Assembly (NCBI GenBank): GCA_944548615.1
Contig: OX155957.1
Span: 7,057,219-7,121,218 of the forward strand
Direction of reading: 5' to 3'
Length of the DNA: 64,000 bases
DNA from: Micropterix aruncella
Taxonomy: Eukaryota > Arthropoda > Insecta > Lepidoptera > Micropterigidae
Both the position numbers and the translations under genes were made by a program. Below, piece by piece: positions 30,930-41,771 of the stretch (within the stretch, counting starts at the first letter, position 1; each line of letters starts with the position of its first letter). The notes beneath the pieces were generated by a model. It made no database searches. It was given only the letters and a program-made list of their open reading frames with translations, and was not told where the DNA came from.

Positions 30930-31450
30930 CTTACTGCGCCACAAACCCGCGAGAGTCCAACGCCATACCGCGAGGCACTAGAAGTGAAACAGCGGGCCGA
31001 ACCAATGCCCTTACTACCATATTGGCCCGGAATTCTCCGTCCTGAAGTCTGGTCGCAGGTTCAAAGTAGCTTGATCGAATTTATCGCGGACCGTGGTGCC
31101 CTTCGCTCGACTTTTACACATGATCGGATGGCCAACTGGTCGTTTCAAGAGTAGCTGACATCAGGTCAACAATCACCTCCACTATAAATAGGATAGAAAA
31201 CGAATTTACCGCGTGAAATTTGTAGCACCCGACGTTTCGGTAACGTTGCAGCCGCCGTTGTCTAGGGTAGACATTCTACCCTAGACAACGGCGGCTGCAA
31301 CGTCACCGAAACGTCGGGTGCTACAAATTTCACGCCGTAAATTCGTTTTCTGTCCTATTTATAATGTCAAACAACCGCGATAGTGTTCGATTTTAAATCA
31401 CCTTCACTTTTTAGGAAAGGTATAATACTATTTTCAGACTTCCCGCTTAG
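30930..31450 (-). repeat. GC-rich interspersed repeat, copy C, split by hairpin element 3
   Basis: It is the reverse complement of the family: 'atttatcgcggaccgtggtg', 'gatggccaactggtcgtttca' and 'caatcacctccac' correspond to 'gtggtccgcgata', 'gaaacgaccatcggc' and 'ggtggttgcgga'. After element 3 the family resumes at about 31409 ('ggaaaggtataatactattt', 'cagacttcccgctt' against 'ggaaacagtactgctttcagactcccccg' in copy D). The uninterrupted arrangement in copy D shows that element 3 is an insertion. Confidence 0.65.
31184..31395 (+). mobile_element. Hairpin element 3 with 13-bp target duplication
   Basis: Left arm about 31183-31271, right arm 31275-31363, centre cat, three mismatches between arms. 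The right side continues aatgtcaaacaaccgcgata and ttcgatttt as in element 1. Flanking words are aatcacctccact (31171-31183) and aatcaccttcact (31396-31408), 12 of 13 identical. Inserted into GC-rich repeat copy C. No protein encoded. Confidence 0.85.
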
Positions 31451-32580
31451 GTATTCGCCGGAGTACAGAGTCAATTGGCTAACGTCGCACGATGCGCAAA
31501 CTGCCGAGCAGCGCCCTAGATTTTCCCCCAGAGCATCCGATTAGTCATCAATTTTTATTTGATTATTGATTCAATTACTTCATTGGACAAATAAATGAGT
31601 ACCAAAGCTATATTTCGTTAGAGAATAATATGGATTGAATCTAGAACAGGAATGATGGCGTGTAAGGGTGTATCTGCTTGTATGTGTGTATTGTGTTTAG
31701 TAGTGCGACAGTGTATGTAGCTTGTGTATAAGGAAATGTTAGGATTTCTAATTGTTGGGTAATTTAATTGCTATTTTATTCAGTAAGGTCCGTTTCTTAT
31801 CAATAAAGTGGTATTTTTAAAGTACGTCATATCTGGAGTATTTAAAATCTCCCTTCTTTCTTAATCTGTGGCAACGTGTCGCCCGGCGCTGTCGTCAGAC
31901 AAAGTGGGGGATATGTGTCGGGTGTAACACGTGTTCGCATCTGTTTTGAGCCGTCATTAATTCCGTGCAGTCGTGGCTTTCCCGCCGCACCGCGCCCGCT
32001 CTCGCGTCGTCCGCGGCGCCACGGGTTAAAAATCCCCGAATTCCTATGAAAGATTGGGAGTCGCCGGGCGTCGCGGAGCGCGCACCGCCGCCCGCGCCGC
32101 GTCGTCGCCTGGTGGGCGGCTGCGGAAATATCCACGGCGATATTAAAGACCCGGACGTTATCGGATCGCATCTCCAGCAGGGTTAGCCACCAAAACCCTA
32201 AAAATGTAATTTTGAAGGAAAATGGCATTTTTGTATGAACCCTTCAGGCCTCGGCCCCTCAGCCGATTGACAAGTTGATGTCCCAAAAAATTTTAGTAAA
32301 AATTAGTAAAAAAAAATTATTATGACACTGTCTCACCAAAACATTAATTACTGTCAAACCACTGTACCCACAATTAAAATAAAACATAATAAAATAAAAC
32401 AAATTAAATTAAAATAAAATTATAACGGGGCCGTCACGCTGAATCGTGTTGTGGCCGATATCGGCCAATTGGGGCTCTATGGGTGAAAGGTGTACCAAGA
32501 GTGTAACAACTAGAGACTTACACCAATTAATTCTGCTCGTGTAAAGAAGCAATAACATCACAGTTCAACTCATTAATCCA
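31451..32580. other. No gene; CpG-rich island at 31890-32200
   Basis: 31890-32200 is markedly GC- and CpG-rich for this window. It is open on both strands, but the predicted peptides are Arg/Pro/Ala-rich without a domain. A host promoter or 5' exon is possible. 32280-32450 is A-rich low complexity. Confidence 0.35.
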
Positions 32581-32584
32581 TCTC

Positions 32585-32790
32585 GTATTTATTTTTTATC
32601 ATTTGATTTGTTTATTTGGTAATTTACAGATACCTACATTAAATGGACATATACAATTACAGTGTCATAGACGAGAATACAGTAGCAAAAAACTGATAAC
32701 ATGTTATGCCAGAAATTATTGCCAGTGATCCTATTTTAATGTCGCTTAACTAGGCAATATCTTGGCCTAAGGCGGACATTCAAATTGATT
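32585..32790 (-). mobile_element. LINE 3' end fragment
   Basis: The minus strand ends in a TTTA-rich tail (32588-32617). The segment 'gtcgcttaactaggc...gcctaaggcggacattc' (about 32740-32780) matches the 3' regions at 9.88 kb and 41.22 kb. No coding sequence is left. Confidence 0.55.
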
Positions 32791-32794
32791 TATT

Positions 32795-32960
32795 TATTAA
32801 TTTATTAATTTATTTATTACTTGCATATACATTCAAATGCAAGAGCATAAAAGAAATAAAATTTACAACTCAGAGAACAAAAAGACGGAGTAAGATAATA
32901 GAGAGCCAATTAAAGGTTTTCACGTTTAAGTAACGGTGTAGGAACATATAATTACATAAT
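32795..32960 (-). mobile_element. LINE 3' end fragment, 29.4 kb family
   Basis: It reverse-matches the 3' region 29443-29565 (gagagccaattaaaggtttt, cacgtttaagtaacg), with a TTTAT-rich tail at 32788-32820. 5'-truncated, non-coding. Confidence 0.6.
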
Positions 32961-33124
32961 TACAAACCTATTTCTATTTTGCCGGCAAACTTTTGGAGGA
33001 AAATGTATACTATTCCCTGCCTTCCGGGCTGAGAACCTGTCTCATTGAATGTTACCATGGTTTCTTGGCGGCTTAATCAGTCACGATGAATTTCGATAAA
33101 TTTCTAGATTACACGTCGACCACC

Positions 33125-33238
33125 ATGGGTAAAAGATACCAAGTTGACGCGATTTACACAGATTTTGCAAAGGCGTCTAACCGAGTCAACCATAACACAT
33201 TTGCAGAGTCTGGGGATACATCTTGACATGGTGACATC
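33125..33238 (+). pseudogene. Reverse transcriptase palm fragment (plus strand)
   Basis: It reads YQVDAIYTDFAKASNRVNH, the YTDF.KAFDRV.H block around the first catalytic aspartate of LINE polymerases. About 38 codons survive, then a stop, with a likely frameshift near 33205. It is fused head to head with a minus-strand thumb fragment. Confidence 0.6.
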
Positions 33239-33249
33239 TGCCCAATGCA

Positions 33250-33400
33250 ATCATTCCATATGTTGTAATCTCTCACACATAACACGGTATACAGTTTTAA
33301 GTGTTCCAGGGTCTAGAATATTTCTCATTTCTTTGAAGATGTATACTGACCTCCGAAATTTCCAGCTATCTCTATTTTGCTATCTTAACTTCTTGTCAAC
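33250..33400 (-). pseudogene. Reverse transcriptase thumb fragment (minus strand)
   Basis: The minus strand reads FRRSVYIFKEMRNILDPGTL and KTVYRVMCERLQHM, equivalent to the segment after the FADD motif in the 10.6 kb copy (REIRDIVDPRTLKNTYYALC). The flanking sequence is degraded. Its opposite orientation to 33125-33238 means two LINE pieces were joined or one was internally inverted. Confidence 0.6.
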
Positions 33401-33549
33401 TGCTATTATTTTGTTAAGTCAACCATTTCTAAAGCTAAGTAGTTGCATTTTTAGCAGTCATGTTAAACGGAATATATAATGAAGAAAAATTGCAATAGAA
33501 TGTGACTGAAAAAATAAACATAAGTAAGTTACGTATACCACTCTACATT

Positions 33550-33655
33550 CTTTTACATTAAGCCTACCTTAGTGCAGGTGAGGCCAATTTAGGATGGCTT
33601 TGAAACTAAAATATGTGTAACTTTTTTGATTTAATAAAGAAATGTGAATTTGAAT
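33550..33655 (+). mobile_element. LINE 3' end, same family as the 51 kb element
   Basis: It contains agcctaccttagtgcaggtg and ends aataaagaaatgtgaatttgaat, matching the 3' end of the large minus-strand LINE (50654-50770), including the (TTTGAA)n type tail. Confidence 0.65.
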
Positions 33656-33659
33656 GATA

Positions 33660-34820
33660 ATTATAATTACTTATTTCGTCTCGTATAGTAACCATATATC
33701 TACAATACGTAATACACGTACGAGTATCACGAGTACATCGAGATACGTCAACGAAAGTAAAGTTCTAAGATCAATAAATTAAATCGGATAAGCATTGTTA
33801 TATTATTATTATTGGATAATACCTTTTATATTTTTATACAATATAAGAATAATAACAAAAACAACCTTCTTATAACAAAATCATTATAGTAAAATGATAA
33901 TTACAATATGACGATTACAACAATGATATTTACAACATGACGCTTAGTTTACACATTATGTGGTTGACATTGATAATGTACAGAGAATAAGATTTATATA
34001 AAATGTATTATATATGAAACATTCTGCATAAATCCCAAAATTGGACCATTTTGTATAACCATGCCATAAAATATATAAATTCTCTATCTACATATTCGAT
34101 TTTTTTCGCCAGCTGGCAGCCCTGCGTCTAGCCGGATAGGTCCTTCATAATATACGATTTTAATAACGGCGACATTAATCGCAGCGGCCCAAGAGCCGAG
34201 AGCGCGCGGCGTCTGTTTTTCTCGCGCCACTAATTTTGTTTCAGGTTATTTTGAATGCGCTCTCAATACGATTGTCCAGCTTATTTTATAGCCAGTGGAT
34301 AGTGGCTCGTGGATATCCCCACAATCGGAACGGATGCCACTGCGATATAAATGCCGGAACACACTTATTTTATAGATCGAGTTGTTATGTCATAAAATTA
34401 AATGAAATATACTTCTAGCATACACTTCCAGATCCCAGTAACCTCGCTCGTTTGAGCTGGTCAGAGAATATTTCCATGTCTCCTTTGTAGCAATACCTCT
34501 TGCACAGCTACACTTATTCTACCTGGCTGCAATGCGGCCTTAGAACACGAAATTTAAACTTTCGGTGCCATGACAAAGTCCTTTCATTCGCGAGTTAATT
34601 ACCCCTTCAGTGGCTCGTGCCAACAAGCATCTGACAGTAGGGTAAAGCGGGGTCATTTGAACCACAGGGACAAATGAACCACCTATATTATAATGCAAAC
34701 TGTATACGTAATGTAAATTTTGGGGATGCCAGCTAACTCGGCGGATAAAGTTCGCAAATCCGCCGCGGCACCAGTTGCCAAGTCATTGCGTGCGCAGGGA
34801 TGCCATGTTTAATTTTTCGC
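33660..34820. other. No gene recognised
   Basis: Mostly AT-rich. 34105-34240 is a small GC-richer island (possible single-copy host sequence). No motif recognised. Confidence 0.4.
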
Positions 34821-34825
34821 GCTCA

Positions 34826-34985
34826 AAGTAAAAATATCCAAATATCCAAATGTCAATAAATTAACATAAATATATCGTGTTTAGTGTCAAATGAAAGGTC
34901 TAATTGAGTATATTCTGAAAATAGGTATATATGTATCTATATGGATACATACAAAAACCATTAATATTTCATAAAATTATAAATA
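34826..34985 (+). repeat. Repeat X fragment
   Basis: It contains 'caaatgtcaataaattaaca', 'tatatcgtgtttagtgtcaa', 'tgaaaggtctaattgagta' and an 'atggata.atacata' end, matching 15278-15420 closely. Confidence 0.7.
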
Positions 34986-35069
34986 CAATACTTGTATACA
35001 TTACATTGTTTATACATTGTTTAAATTCATTATATACGTTTAAATACATATATACACAAACAATCTTTT

Positions 35070-35319
35070 TAATTACGCATGTTTCAGAATTTTTCATTTT
35101 CATTGTATTGATTATTATTTATTGTTTGATTATTGATTATTTTGTAAATTTGACTATTTTTAAGTAATCACCTCTGATTACAATTAATTTTTTTTCTTCT
35201 TTTAATTAATCAAAGCGGTTTTATCATCCGGTAAATTATGATTGTAAAATTTGACATGTTCCTCAGTATTGTGAAATGCTTTTATGGAATGAATAAATGA
35301 TGATGATGATGATGATGAC
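35070..35319 (+). mobile_element. LINE 3' end with (ATG)n tail
   Basis: It matches 25410-25660 in reverse ('ttaagtaatcacctctgatt', 'aaagcggttttatcatccgg', 'gttcctcagtattgtgaaat') and ends gaataaatgatgatgatgat. Only the 3' end of the family is present here. Confidence 0.75.
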
Positions 35320-35329
35320 TTCACTTTTT

Positions 35330-36170
35330 GTAACGGCAGTCGTGTTTTTTATTCCTTTTAATATATTTACGAGTTTAATTCTATGTCCATGCACCAAAAT
35401 TGTACTACTTAACTAAACTATCATCACGTCTTGACCGTGATGATAGTAAGTAAAGTGAAGTACTCTTATAGATCGAATAACTATACCTCCGTTGTACTGA
35501 CGCACCCCGTTGCCAGACTCGCACATAGGTAAGCCGTTTTTGAAAACCCTTTTTGGCCGAAAACAGAAATCCTGCTACACCCGCTAGATATATGTATAGT
35601 ATTCATATCTATAACTCTGCGGCATTGTGTCACCCTCAAGCAGACATTTCCACGAACCGCATTGCTGGAGGTTTGGATTAATTTACACACCGGAACCCGG
35701 TTTGTGGCTTGCTGTTCGGCCAGATGGACCCACATTGTTAGCACGCGCGCTCAGAGGAATCATTATCCCAGCAGAAACCATATTACACGATTATCGATTA
35801 CCAATTAGACAAAGGTGCCGTCATAGCCTGCTACTATACATGTATAAATCAAGCTGTGCTCTATGGAGCTTTCATAAAAAGAAATTCCATATATGAAACT
35901 AAAATATTATGATAAAAACTTACATTTGCATAGTTTTTCGATGGCTTTATTATATTGTGTATATTATTAATTTAATATAAACAATTTTATCTATTTTCAT
36001 CGCGATATATACACAACATGCATGTAAGTAAAATGAGTTTATTTCGTGGAGTAAAATTTTATTTGAATACTCACAATGTCTATGCGAATTCTATTGTAGA
36101 ACTGATATCAAATAGTAAATATTACAAAATTTTAGCAACAAAAAAAACGGCAACATTTTTTTTTCTAAGT
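35330..36170. other. No gene; small hairpin at 35418-35450
   Basis: A 12-bp-arm hairpin (actatcatcacg / cgtgatgatagt) lies near 35420-35450. 35480-35890 is of mixed composition with no recognised coding sequence. Confidence 0.4.
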
Positions 36171-36790
36171 GCGTGTCGTGGTGAAACTGAGAACGGGCTC
36201 TCATAATTGAATGCGTATACAATACTTCGTGTCTGTGCAGTTGACCGTTGAGGAGGTCCCTCGTTGGAAGCCAACCCTGAGTGCCGCAGTCCTGTCTTTG
36301 TAAAACTTAAAACGGGCTGTCGTAATTGAATTCACATACAAAATTTCGTGTCTGTGCTGTTGACCGTTGGGGAGTCCCCTCGTGGAGAGCCAACCCTGGG
36401 TGCAGCAGCCATGTCATGGTAAAACTTAGAACGGGCTATCATAACTGAATGCGTATACAAAATTTCCCCACATTCGTAGCCAATCCTGGGTGTAGAATCA
36501 GATCATGCTTATCATAAAAAATGCATTGTCATCGGAACTGACCTAACATGTAAATTTTCAACTTCATATGATAATATTTGAGGAGTTCCCTCAATTCCTC
36601 ATGAATACCATCATCCGAAGAGGATTTTGGAAGTATAACCAATCTGTAAGTATAGGTATCCTTTCAAATATAAATATATTTTTTCAAATGGGTTCAAAAA
36701 TGACTGAGTTCTGAGGTTATAAACATAAAATAAAGGTACAACCGAATTGATAACCTCCTCATTATTTTGAAATCGTTTAAATAGTGAAAT
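36170..36790 (-). repeat. 120-bp tandem repeat family, inverted relative to 8.67 kb
   Basis: Units begin about every 120 bases (ttgaccgtt at 36241 and 36361) with 'aacgggct.tc.taattgaa' and 'tacaaaatttcgtgtctgtg'. They are reverse complements of the 8671-8905 units. The segment to 36790 ends 'accgaattgataacctcctc', a phrase found at the edge of many lepidopteran interspersed repeats (from memory). Class uncertain. Confidence 0.7.
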
Positions 36791-36954
36791 TTATGTTTCT
36801 AGGCATATTTATTACAACACACAGAAGAGAACCCTGAAAGTAAACAATGTTCAAAATTATAGTGTATTAAAAAGTGTATAGTGTATTGAAGTTGTACAGA
36901 AATGTACGGTGGGTTTAATAATATATTAAGGGTCTGTACAAACAAAGTGTTACT

Positions 36955-37800
36955 CTTACGCGGAGTGAACTTCGAGGCCCCTATCCGTCCTCTCTTCTGC
37001 TCCTATCCGTCCTCTCTTCTTTGGGAGTCAATGGGCCCTTGCTGAGTTGACCACGAAGACCCATTCTGTTCAGGGTTGGTCACACTCACGGGTCAACACT
37101 TATCCGGCTGTTCACCCAGGATCGAATAGCCGATGGTCGTTTCAAGGGCAGTCACCGTAAGGTCCGCGACCACCCCCGCTCGATAGGAAACAGTACTGCT
37201 TTCAGACTCCCCCGACTGTTAGTCAGACTGATGGGAGCTAATGGGCCCATGATGAGGTGGCCACGATGACCCATGTGTTCAGGGTCGGTCACACTCACGG
37301 GTCAACACCCATCCGATGGCCTCCTAGCATGAAGCGCGAGCCTGGGTAGGACTCTGACCCTATGGTTAGTTTCCCCTGGGAATCAACCTTCTGGCACTCC
37401 TGGACGGTCTGCGCACCGTGCGGCGTAAGCCAATCGACTGTGCACTCTAACAGTCGGGGGAGTCTGGAAGCAGTACTGTTTCCTATAGAGCGGGGGTGGT
37501 TGCGGACCTTACGGCGACTGCTCTTGAAACGACCATCGGCTATCCGATCCTAGGTGAACAGCCGGGCAAAGGACGCTGTGGTCCGCGATAGATTCGGTAT
37601 ACACCGTTTCACCGCTTCGTAAGGGAGAGGACCGCGCAAGCGACCTCGAACTAACCAATCGAGAGACTGGAGTAATCTGTAAGTCTTCTGCGCTCACTCC
37701 AGGGAGATAGAACGACTAATCGTTGAAACTTCCTTAGGTGACGGGCTCGCCCGCTGTAGTCGACAACCCTAGTTGCTCGAAGACGTAAGGACACAAACAC
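36955..37800 (+). repeat. GC-rich interspersed repeat, copy D, with internal inverted and direct repeats
   Basis: A 21-base tandem (cctatccgtcctctcttct) lies at 36980-37021. Direct repeats of about 85 bp occur at 37022-37105 and 37232-37317 ('cagggt.ggtcacactcacgg', 'gtcaacac..atccg'). The segment about 37105-37222 is the inverse of 37445-37565, including 'gtcgggggagtctgga', 'agtactg' and 'cggaccttacgg'. The right half (37330-37800) is homologous to copy A at 4195-4740. This compound structure suggests local rearrangement of a repeat. Open frames have no recognisable domain. Confidence 0.75.
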
Positions 37801-38633
37801 TCAAGTTGAATACACTTAGCAACAGACGTTTTTCTGTTTTGAGAATATCGAAAATAAAAGCGAGAGCCTTTTTAAAGACCTTTTTTTCAGTGTTGCCCTC
37901 GCAATGTCTTGTCTAGCAGTTGGTTCGGTATCTCTAGGCCGCAAAAAAATACTTTTGCTCACACCATTATCTTTCTTGTGTATATGTATGCCACGAGTCC
38001 TCGGGCATCACATAGGGTATAATGACAGTCATTTTAAGCTGAAATAATTGTTGAAAATTGTCATTTGTGATTTGCCTGCAGCGCACGCGTCCGTAAACCA
38101 TTGCTTTGTCACGCTATTCTCATAATATTCATGTCTGTAATTTCGTGTTTTTTCTTGTTGCAGGTAAGAAGGAGTAGATTTCAATTGTACTCGTGCAGTG
38201 TGTCGAGGTCGAGCTCGTTATAAAAAGGTATTTATTTATTTATATAATACTAATGTATGCTTATAAGTGAATGGGCTCGTTTTAAATAGAATTGTCCTTA
38301 GGGCGGGGCCAAAATGCATAAATAATATTAGAATACATTATTAAAAAAACGAATTATGAAAATGAGAAAATCGACGTGATAAAACCACAAACACTTTAAA
38401 AATGGGGATGCCCTCAGATCTGGTGACCTGATTTTCAGCCTTATGATACTTCCCTTCTGTAAAAGAACAGGCACTATAAAAAATAACTCTATTAGAATAG
38501 ATTTTTATATAGACTTTTTTTTATTTATATTTTTATAAGTTAAAAGATTTTTCCGAATGCCAAATTATTAATTTCTAAAAGAAAGAGACAATCTTTTTTT
38601 GTAATTTGTATTTATTTTATCTTTGTATTGTTT
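37801..38633. other. Apparently unique AT-rich DNA
   Basis: No repeat copy or coding region was recognised. A juxtaposed splice acceptor/donor lies at 38161-38168 (listed separately). Confidence 0.4.
38140..38170 (+). promoter_or_regulatory. Candidate recursive splice site (zero-length exon)
   Basis: A pyrimidine-rich run (tttcgtgttttttcttgttg) is followed directly by CAG|GTAAGAA, an acceptor immediately joined to a donor. This is the form of ratchet points used to remove very long insect introns in steps. It would imply the plus strand here is intronic. The pattern can arise by chance, and no flanking exon is seen in the window. Confidence 0.35.
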
Positions 38634-39388
38634 ACTAGCTGACCCGTGCCCACTTTGTTGGGCGGTAAAGCTTTTTATCTGTGATGAAATTATGAGTGTG
38701 GTTCGGTTAGTACTGAGTGCTATGATTTATTTCCTGACTGCCGAAAGAAGGGTTATATTTTTACTGCATATGTATGTATTTATTTGCATGCCAATTTGAC
38801 TATAATACCGTTATTTGTGAGTGTCTTCTTGTGAGTGTCTTATTTGTGAGCGTATTATCTCTTTAACTATTTATGCAGTAAAAGGGAAATTATATGCAGT
38901 AAACGGAAAAAGTCTTTTGTTTTAAACACTTGAGACGATAAATTTACTTATTTTGATAAGAATTCATAATTGTTGATAATATGACCAATAAACATGACCT
39001 AACGATTTAAATAATTTTTTTAATAAAAAATACTACTTTTTGCGACTTAAATATAAAAGTTAGACATATGCTGTGACTGACTTTTTTGTAGGCATTATCA
39101 AGCTGTACAACTTTTCTTTAGAACTTAATCATATATCTCTCATCGTTAAGGCAGCGTTAGTTGTTAGTTAGAAACCTTTTCGTTCAACCGCTTATTCTCC
39201 GACTTACTTTGCAAATCCGACTACCACGAAAAAGTCTTGTCATTTTACGGATTAATATATAGCCTATGACACTCACAACTAGCGTGTGGCTTTCTATTGG
39301 TAAAAGAATTTTCAAAATCCGTTCAGTAGATACAGAGATTACTTCCTACAACGTCACAAACTTTACCTCTTTATAATATTAGTATAGA
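38634..39388 (-). mobile_element. Non-autonomous Helitron, minus strand
   Basis: The right edge reads (minus strand) TCTATACTAATATTATAAAG, the classic insect Helitron 5' end. The left edge is ACTAG on the plus strand (CTAGT at the 3' end), preceded on the element by a GC-rich hairpin (gggcacgggtcagctagt). It is followed by T on the plus strand at the TC end (A|TC on the element strand). It is about 755 bp and has no Rep/helicase. It is closely related to 43126-43851, which lies in the opposite orientation. Confidence 0.85.
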
Positions 39389-39640
39389 TATATTGTATAA
39401 TATAAATAAAAGACTATTACTATTGCTATGTCATAACAGATTGTTATGGCATTAAAAAAATATATTAGTAACAAAAATAGGACAGACATTTAACACTATA
39501 GAGAAATAATAAATAATAATTTTCGGTGGATGGATATTTGTATTCGTCTTCATGGAGAAAATTCATCTACTAAAATGCATACATATGTATCTTAGTATAT
39601 TATATAAGTGTATATCATTTACTACAGTGAGAATAATTAA
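39389..39640. other. AT-rich DNA, no gene
   Basis: Nothing recognised between the Helitron and hairpin element 4. Confidence 0.4.
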
Positions 39641-39641
39641 T

Positions 39642-39849
39642 TATAAATATGATAATAAACGAATTTACTGCGTGCAGTTTGTAACACCCGACGTTACGGC
39701 GACGTTGCAACCGCCGTTGTCTAGGGTAGACTGAAAGCGCTGTGAATTCGTTGTTTCGCGGGTAGGCCGCATGCTGCTGCCGCCACAGCGTAGATGTTAC
39801 AAACGATAAATTCGTTAATTCGGTAAATTCGTTTTTTATCATATTTATA
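39642..39849 (+). mobile_element. Hairpin element 4, with altered centre
   Basis: The outer arms (tataaatatgataataaacg at the left, ttttttatcatatttata at the right) and the left core (acgttgcaaccgccgttgtc, tagggtaga) match the family. The centre (about 39731-39790) is replaced by unrelated sequence, so the palindrome is incomplete. It abuts the SINE fragment. Confidence 0.7.
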
Positions 39850-39970
39850 CAGAATTGAAATGCAATTCCGTAAATTTTATCCAAACTGAAAATGGAAACC
39901 TGGTTGGGAATCGAACCCGGAACCTTACAATGTAAGATCAGGCGACCTAACCACTATGCCATCGGGCCGC
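39850..39970 (-). mobile_element. tRNA-derived SINE, 5' half (copy 2)
   Basis: The minus strand has box A (ATGGCATAGTGGTTAGG, about 39949-39965) and box B (GGGTTCGATTCCC, 39906-39918), then the body to gcatttcaattctg, where it is cut by hairpin element 4. It is the best-preserved polymerase III promoter of the three copies. Confidence 0.8.
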
Positions 39971-39971
39971 A

Positions 39972-41075
39972 AGTGACAGATAGACGTGGAGCTACAGATA
40001 CAATACGAATATAGCAGAGTCTAACAATCTATACGTATGATAGTAGACGTGGTGTTTACACTGAGAAAAATATAACGATGTAATACATGGAAAACACATG
40101 TTTAAACAAGGTATGCGTATATAACTCGGACTGTGGTCCATACGTTTGAATTAACATGACGCGTAGCTGTGTTGGCGTGATGGTAGTTACCGTATCGCAA
40201 CGTTAAAACATAAGTTTTTTTTGAATAAATGAAAATAAAAATAATGTTATTTCATTACGTCGTGATTCTGGGATCCCGCTTCTAACATGATAGCATGTAG
40301 TAGTATACGTACGGTTATAGTCAGACATAAGAATCATGTCGAAACAACAGTATACTGTTATTTCCGAACCGTAAAGAAAATGACGATACATATACTATGG
40401 AGTTTCAACAAAATTTCTTGTAATTCCACAAGATTACGATTTAAACATCGTTATTCTGTATAAAACCGTTAAAATAAAGTAGTAATGTAAGAAGAAGAGA
40501 GTGTAGATAGTAGTAGACGTGGTGTCCAGATAGTAGTGTTCAGATAGTAGTGCCCACTTAATATTGTATCTCGCATTATATGTCATTTTATAATAATTGT
40601 ATAGAGTCTCTTAGTACTTGATATATTATTGGATACTATAATTTTAATAACATCTTCAACTCCATTGACGCATTCGTTGTTTTCACCCATCATCATCTGA
40701 GTTAACAGTCATTCTGACCCGGATTTTTCTCACTGTAATAAACGCATAAATGAAGCTTCTAGTGTTTTACTTTCCAGCATTTTCCCGAAGCTGCTATTTC
40801 GAACCGCTATTACTACAACGCTTGGTTGTTAGCGAACGTGTAAAATTACAAGTAGATGGATGGTCTATATTAAATTAACGGGTTACTCTCAAGGTTACTT
40901 TAACGAGGTGTTAAAACTCATAACGTAATAGCGTAATATCAGAATATGATTTATGGTTATGATTTTCGAGATACCGGCATTAGATTAGCTCACCAAACTC
41001 TTGCCAATGATGATAATTTAGAGGATATTAAGATACACATTACCGAGATTACTGCAATTATATTCATCGTATTAT
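39972..41075. other. AT-rich DNA, no gene recognised
   Basis: Short frames only. A small direct repetition of 'gatagtag.' words is found near 40505-40550. Confidence 0.4.
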
Positions 41076-41077
41076 TT

Positions 41078-41290
41078 ATGTAAGTATTTATTTATGTATT
41101 TAGGAAATTCACAAATAAATTCCAATTTACAAAAAAAAACATCAAATAAATTATGATACTAAATTATTTAATCCACAGCAAGAAATTAAACTCAATTATT
41201 AAATGATGTTTTCTGATTAATGTCGCCCAACTAAATAAAGCTTGTGCTTGTGCGGGCATTCTTTAGACAACGATTTACTATAATTTATTT
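41078..41290 (-). mobile_element. LINE 3' end fragment
   Basis: It has a TTTA-rich tail at 41080-41102, the 'caagaaatt' block, and 'gtcgcccaactaaa...gcgggcattc', matching the 3' regions at 9.76-9.92 kb and 32.59-32.79 kb. Non-coding. Confidence 0.5.
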
Positions 41291-41770
41291 ATAAAAGAGC
41301 TATAAAAACAAAATCACGAATTAGAAAGGAAACTTATAAAAAAATAGGAAATCAAATAATATATTAATTATATAATAAATAAATTTATTCAGGTAAAATA
41401 ATTTATTGCCAATGAAATAATCGTAATCGGCATAGTCATCAGATAGTCATAAATATAATCAATGAATTAGCGATAAAATAATTCAATTAAAAAAAAACAA
41501 CTTACCTAAATAACTTTTTTTTGTCACGAACATAAATAAGTTTAAGTTTATTATATTTTGGAAAACTTTCTAAATATATTAGTAGGCGGACACATTTTTT
41601 TGTAAAAGTGGCAGAAGGGCATTTATGGCAGAAGTGACAAATGTGGCAGTACTTCCATGGCTAGTGGCGTGGTTTGAATCTGGAGTCACGTATTTCGTGC
41701 CAAAATTTGACATAGGGATTAACAGGAACTATGGGAGCGCCCATAAACACCGCAGCCAATTTTTTTTCCA
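41291..41770. other. AT-rich DNA, no gene
   Basis: No recognised feature. Confidence 0.4.
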
Positions 41771-41771
41771 A

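Noticed and set aside
31842..32228. Arg/Ala/Pro-rich frames in the CpG-rich island
   Set aside because: They are open on both strands by composition, and no domain was recognised.
39850..39970. Functional tRNA gene on the minus strand
   Set aside because: Box A and B are good, but the acceptor stem does not pair and the same head continues into a shared SINE body in two other copies.
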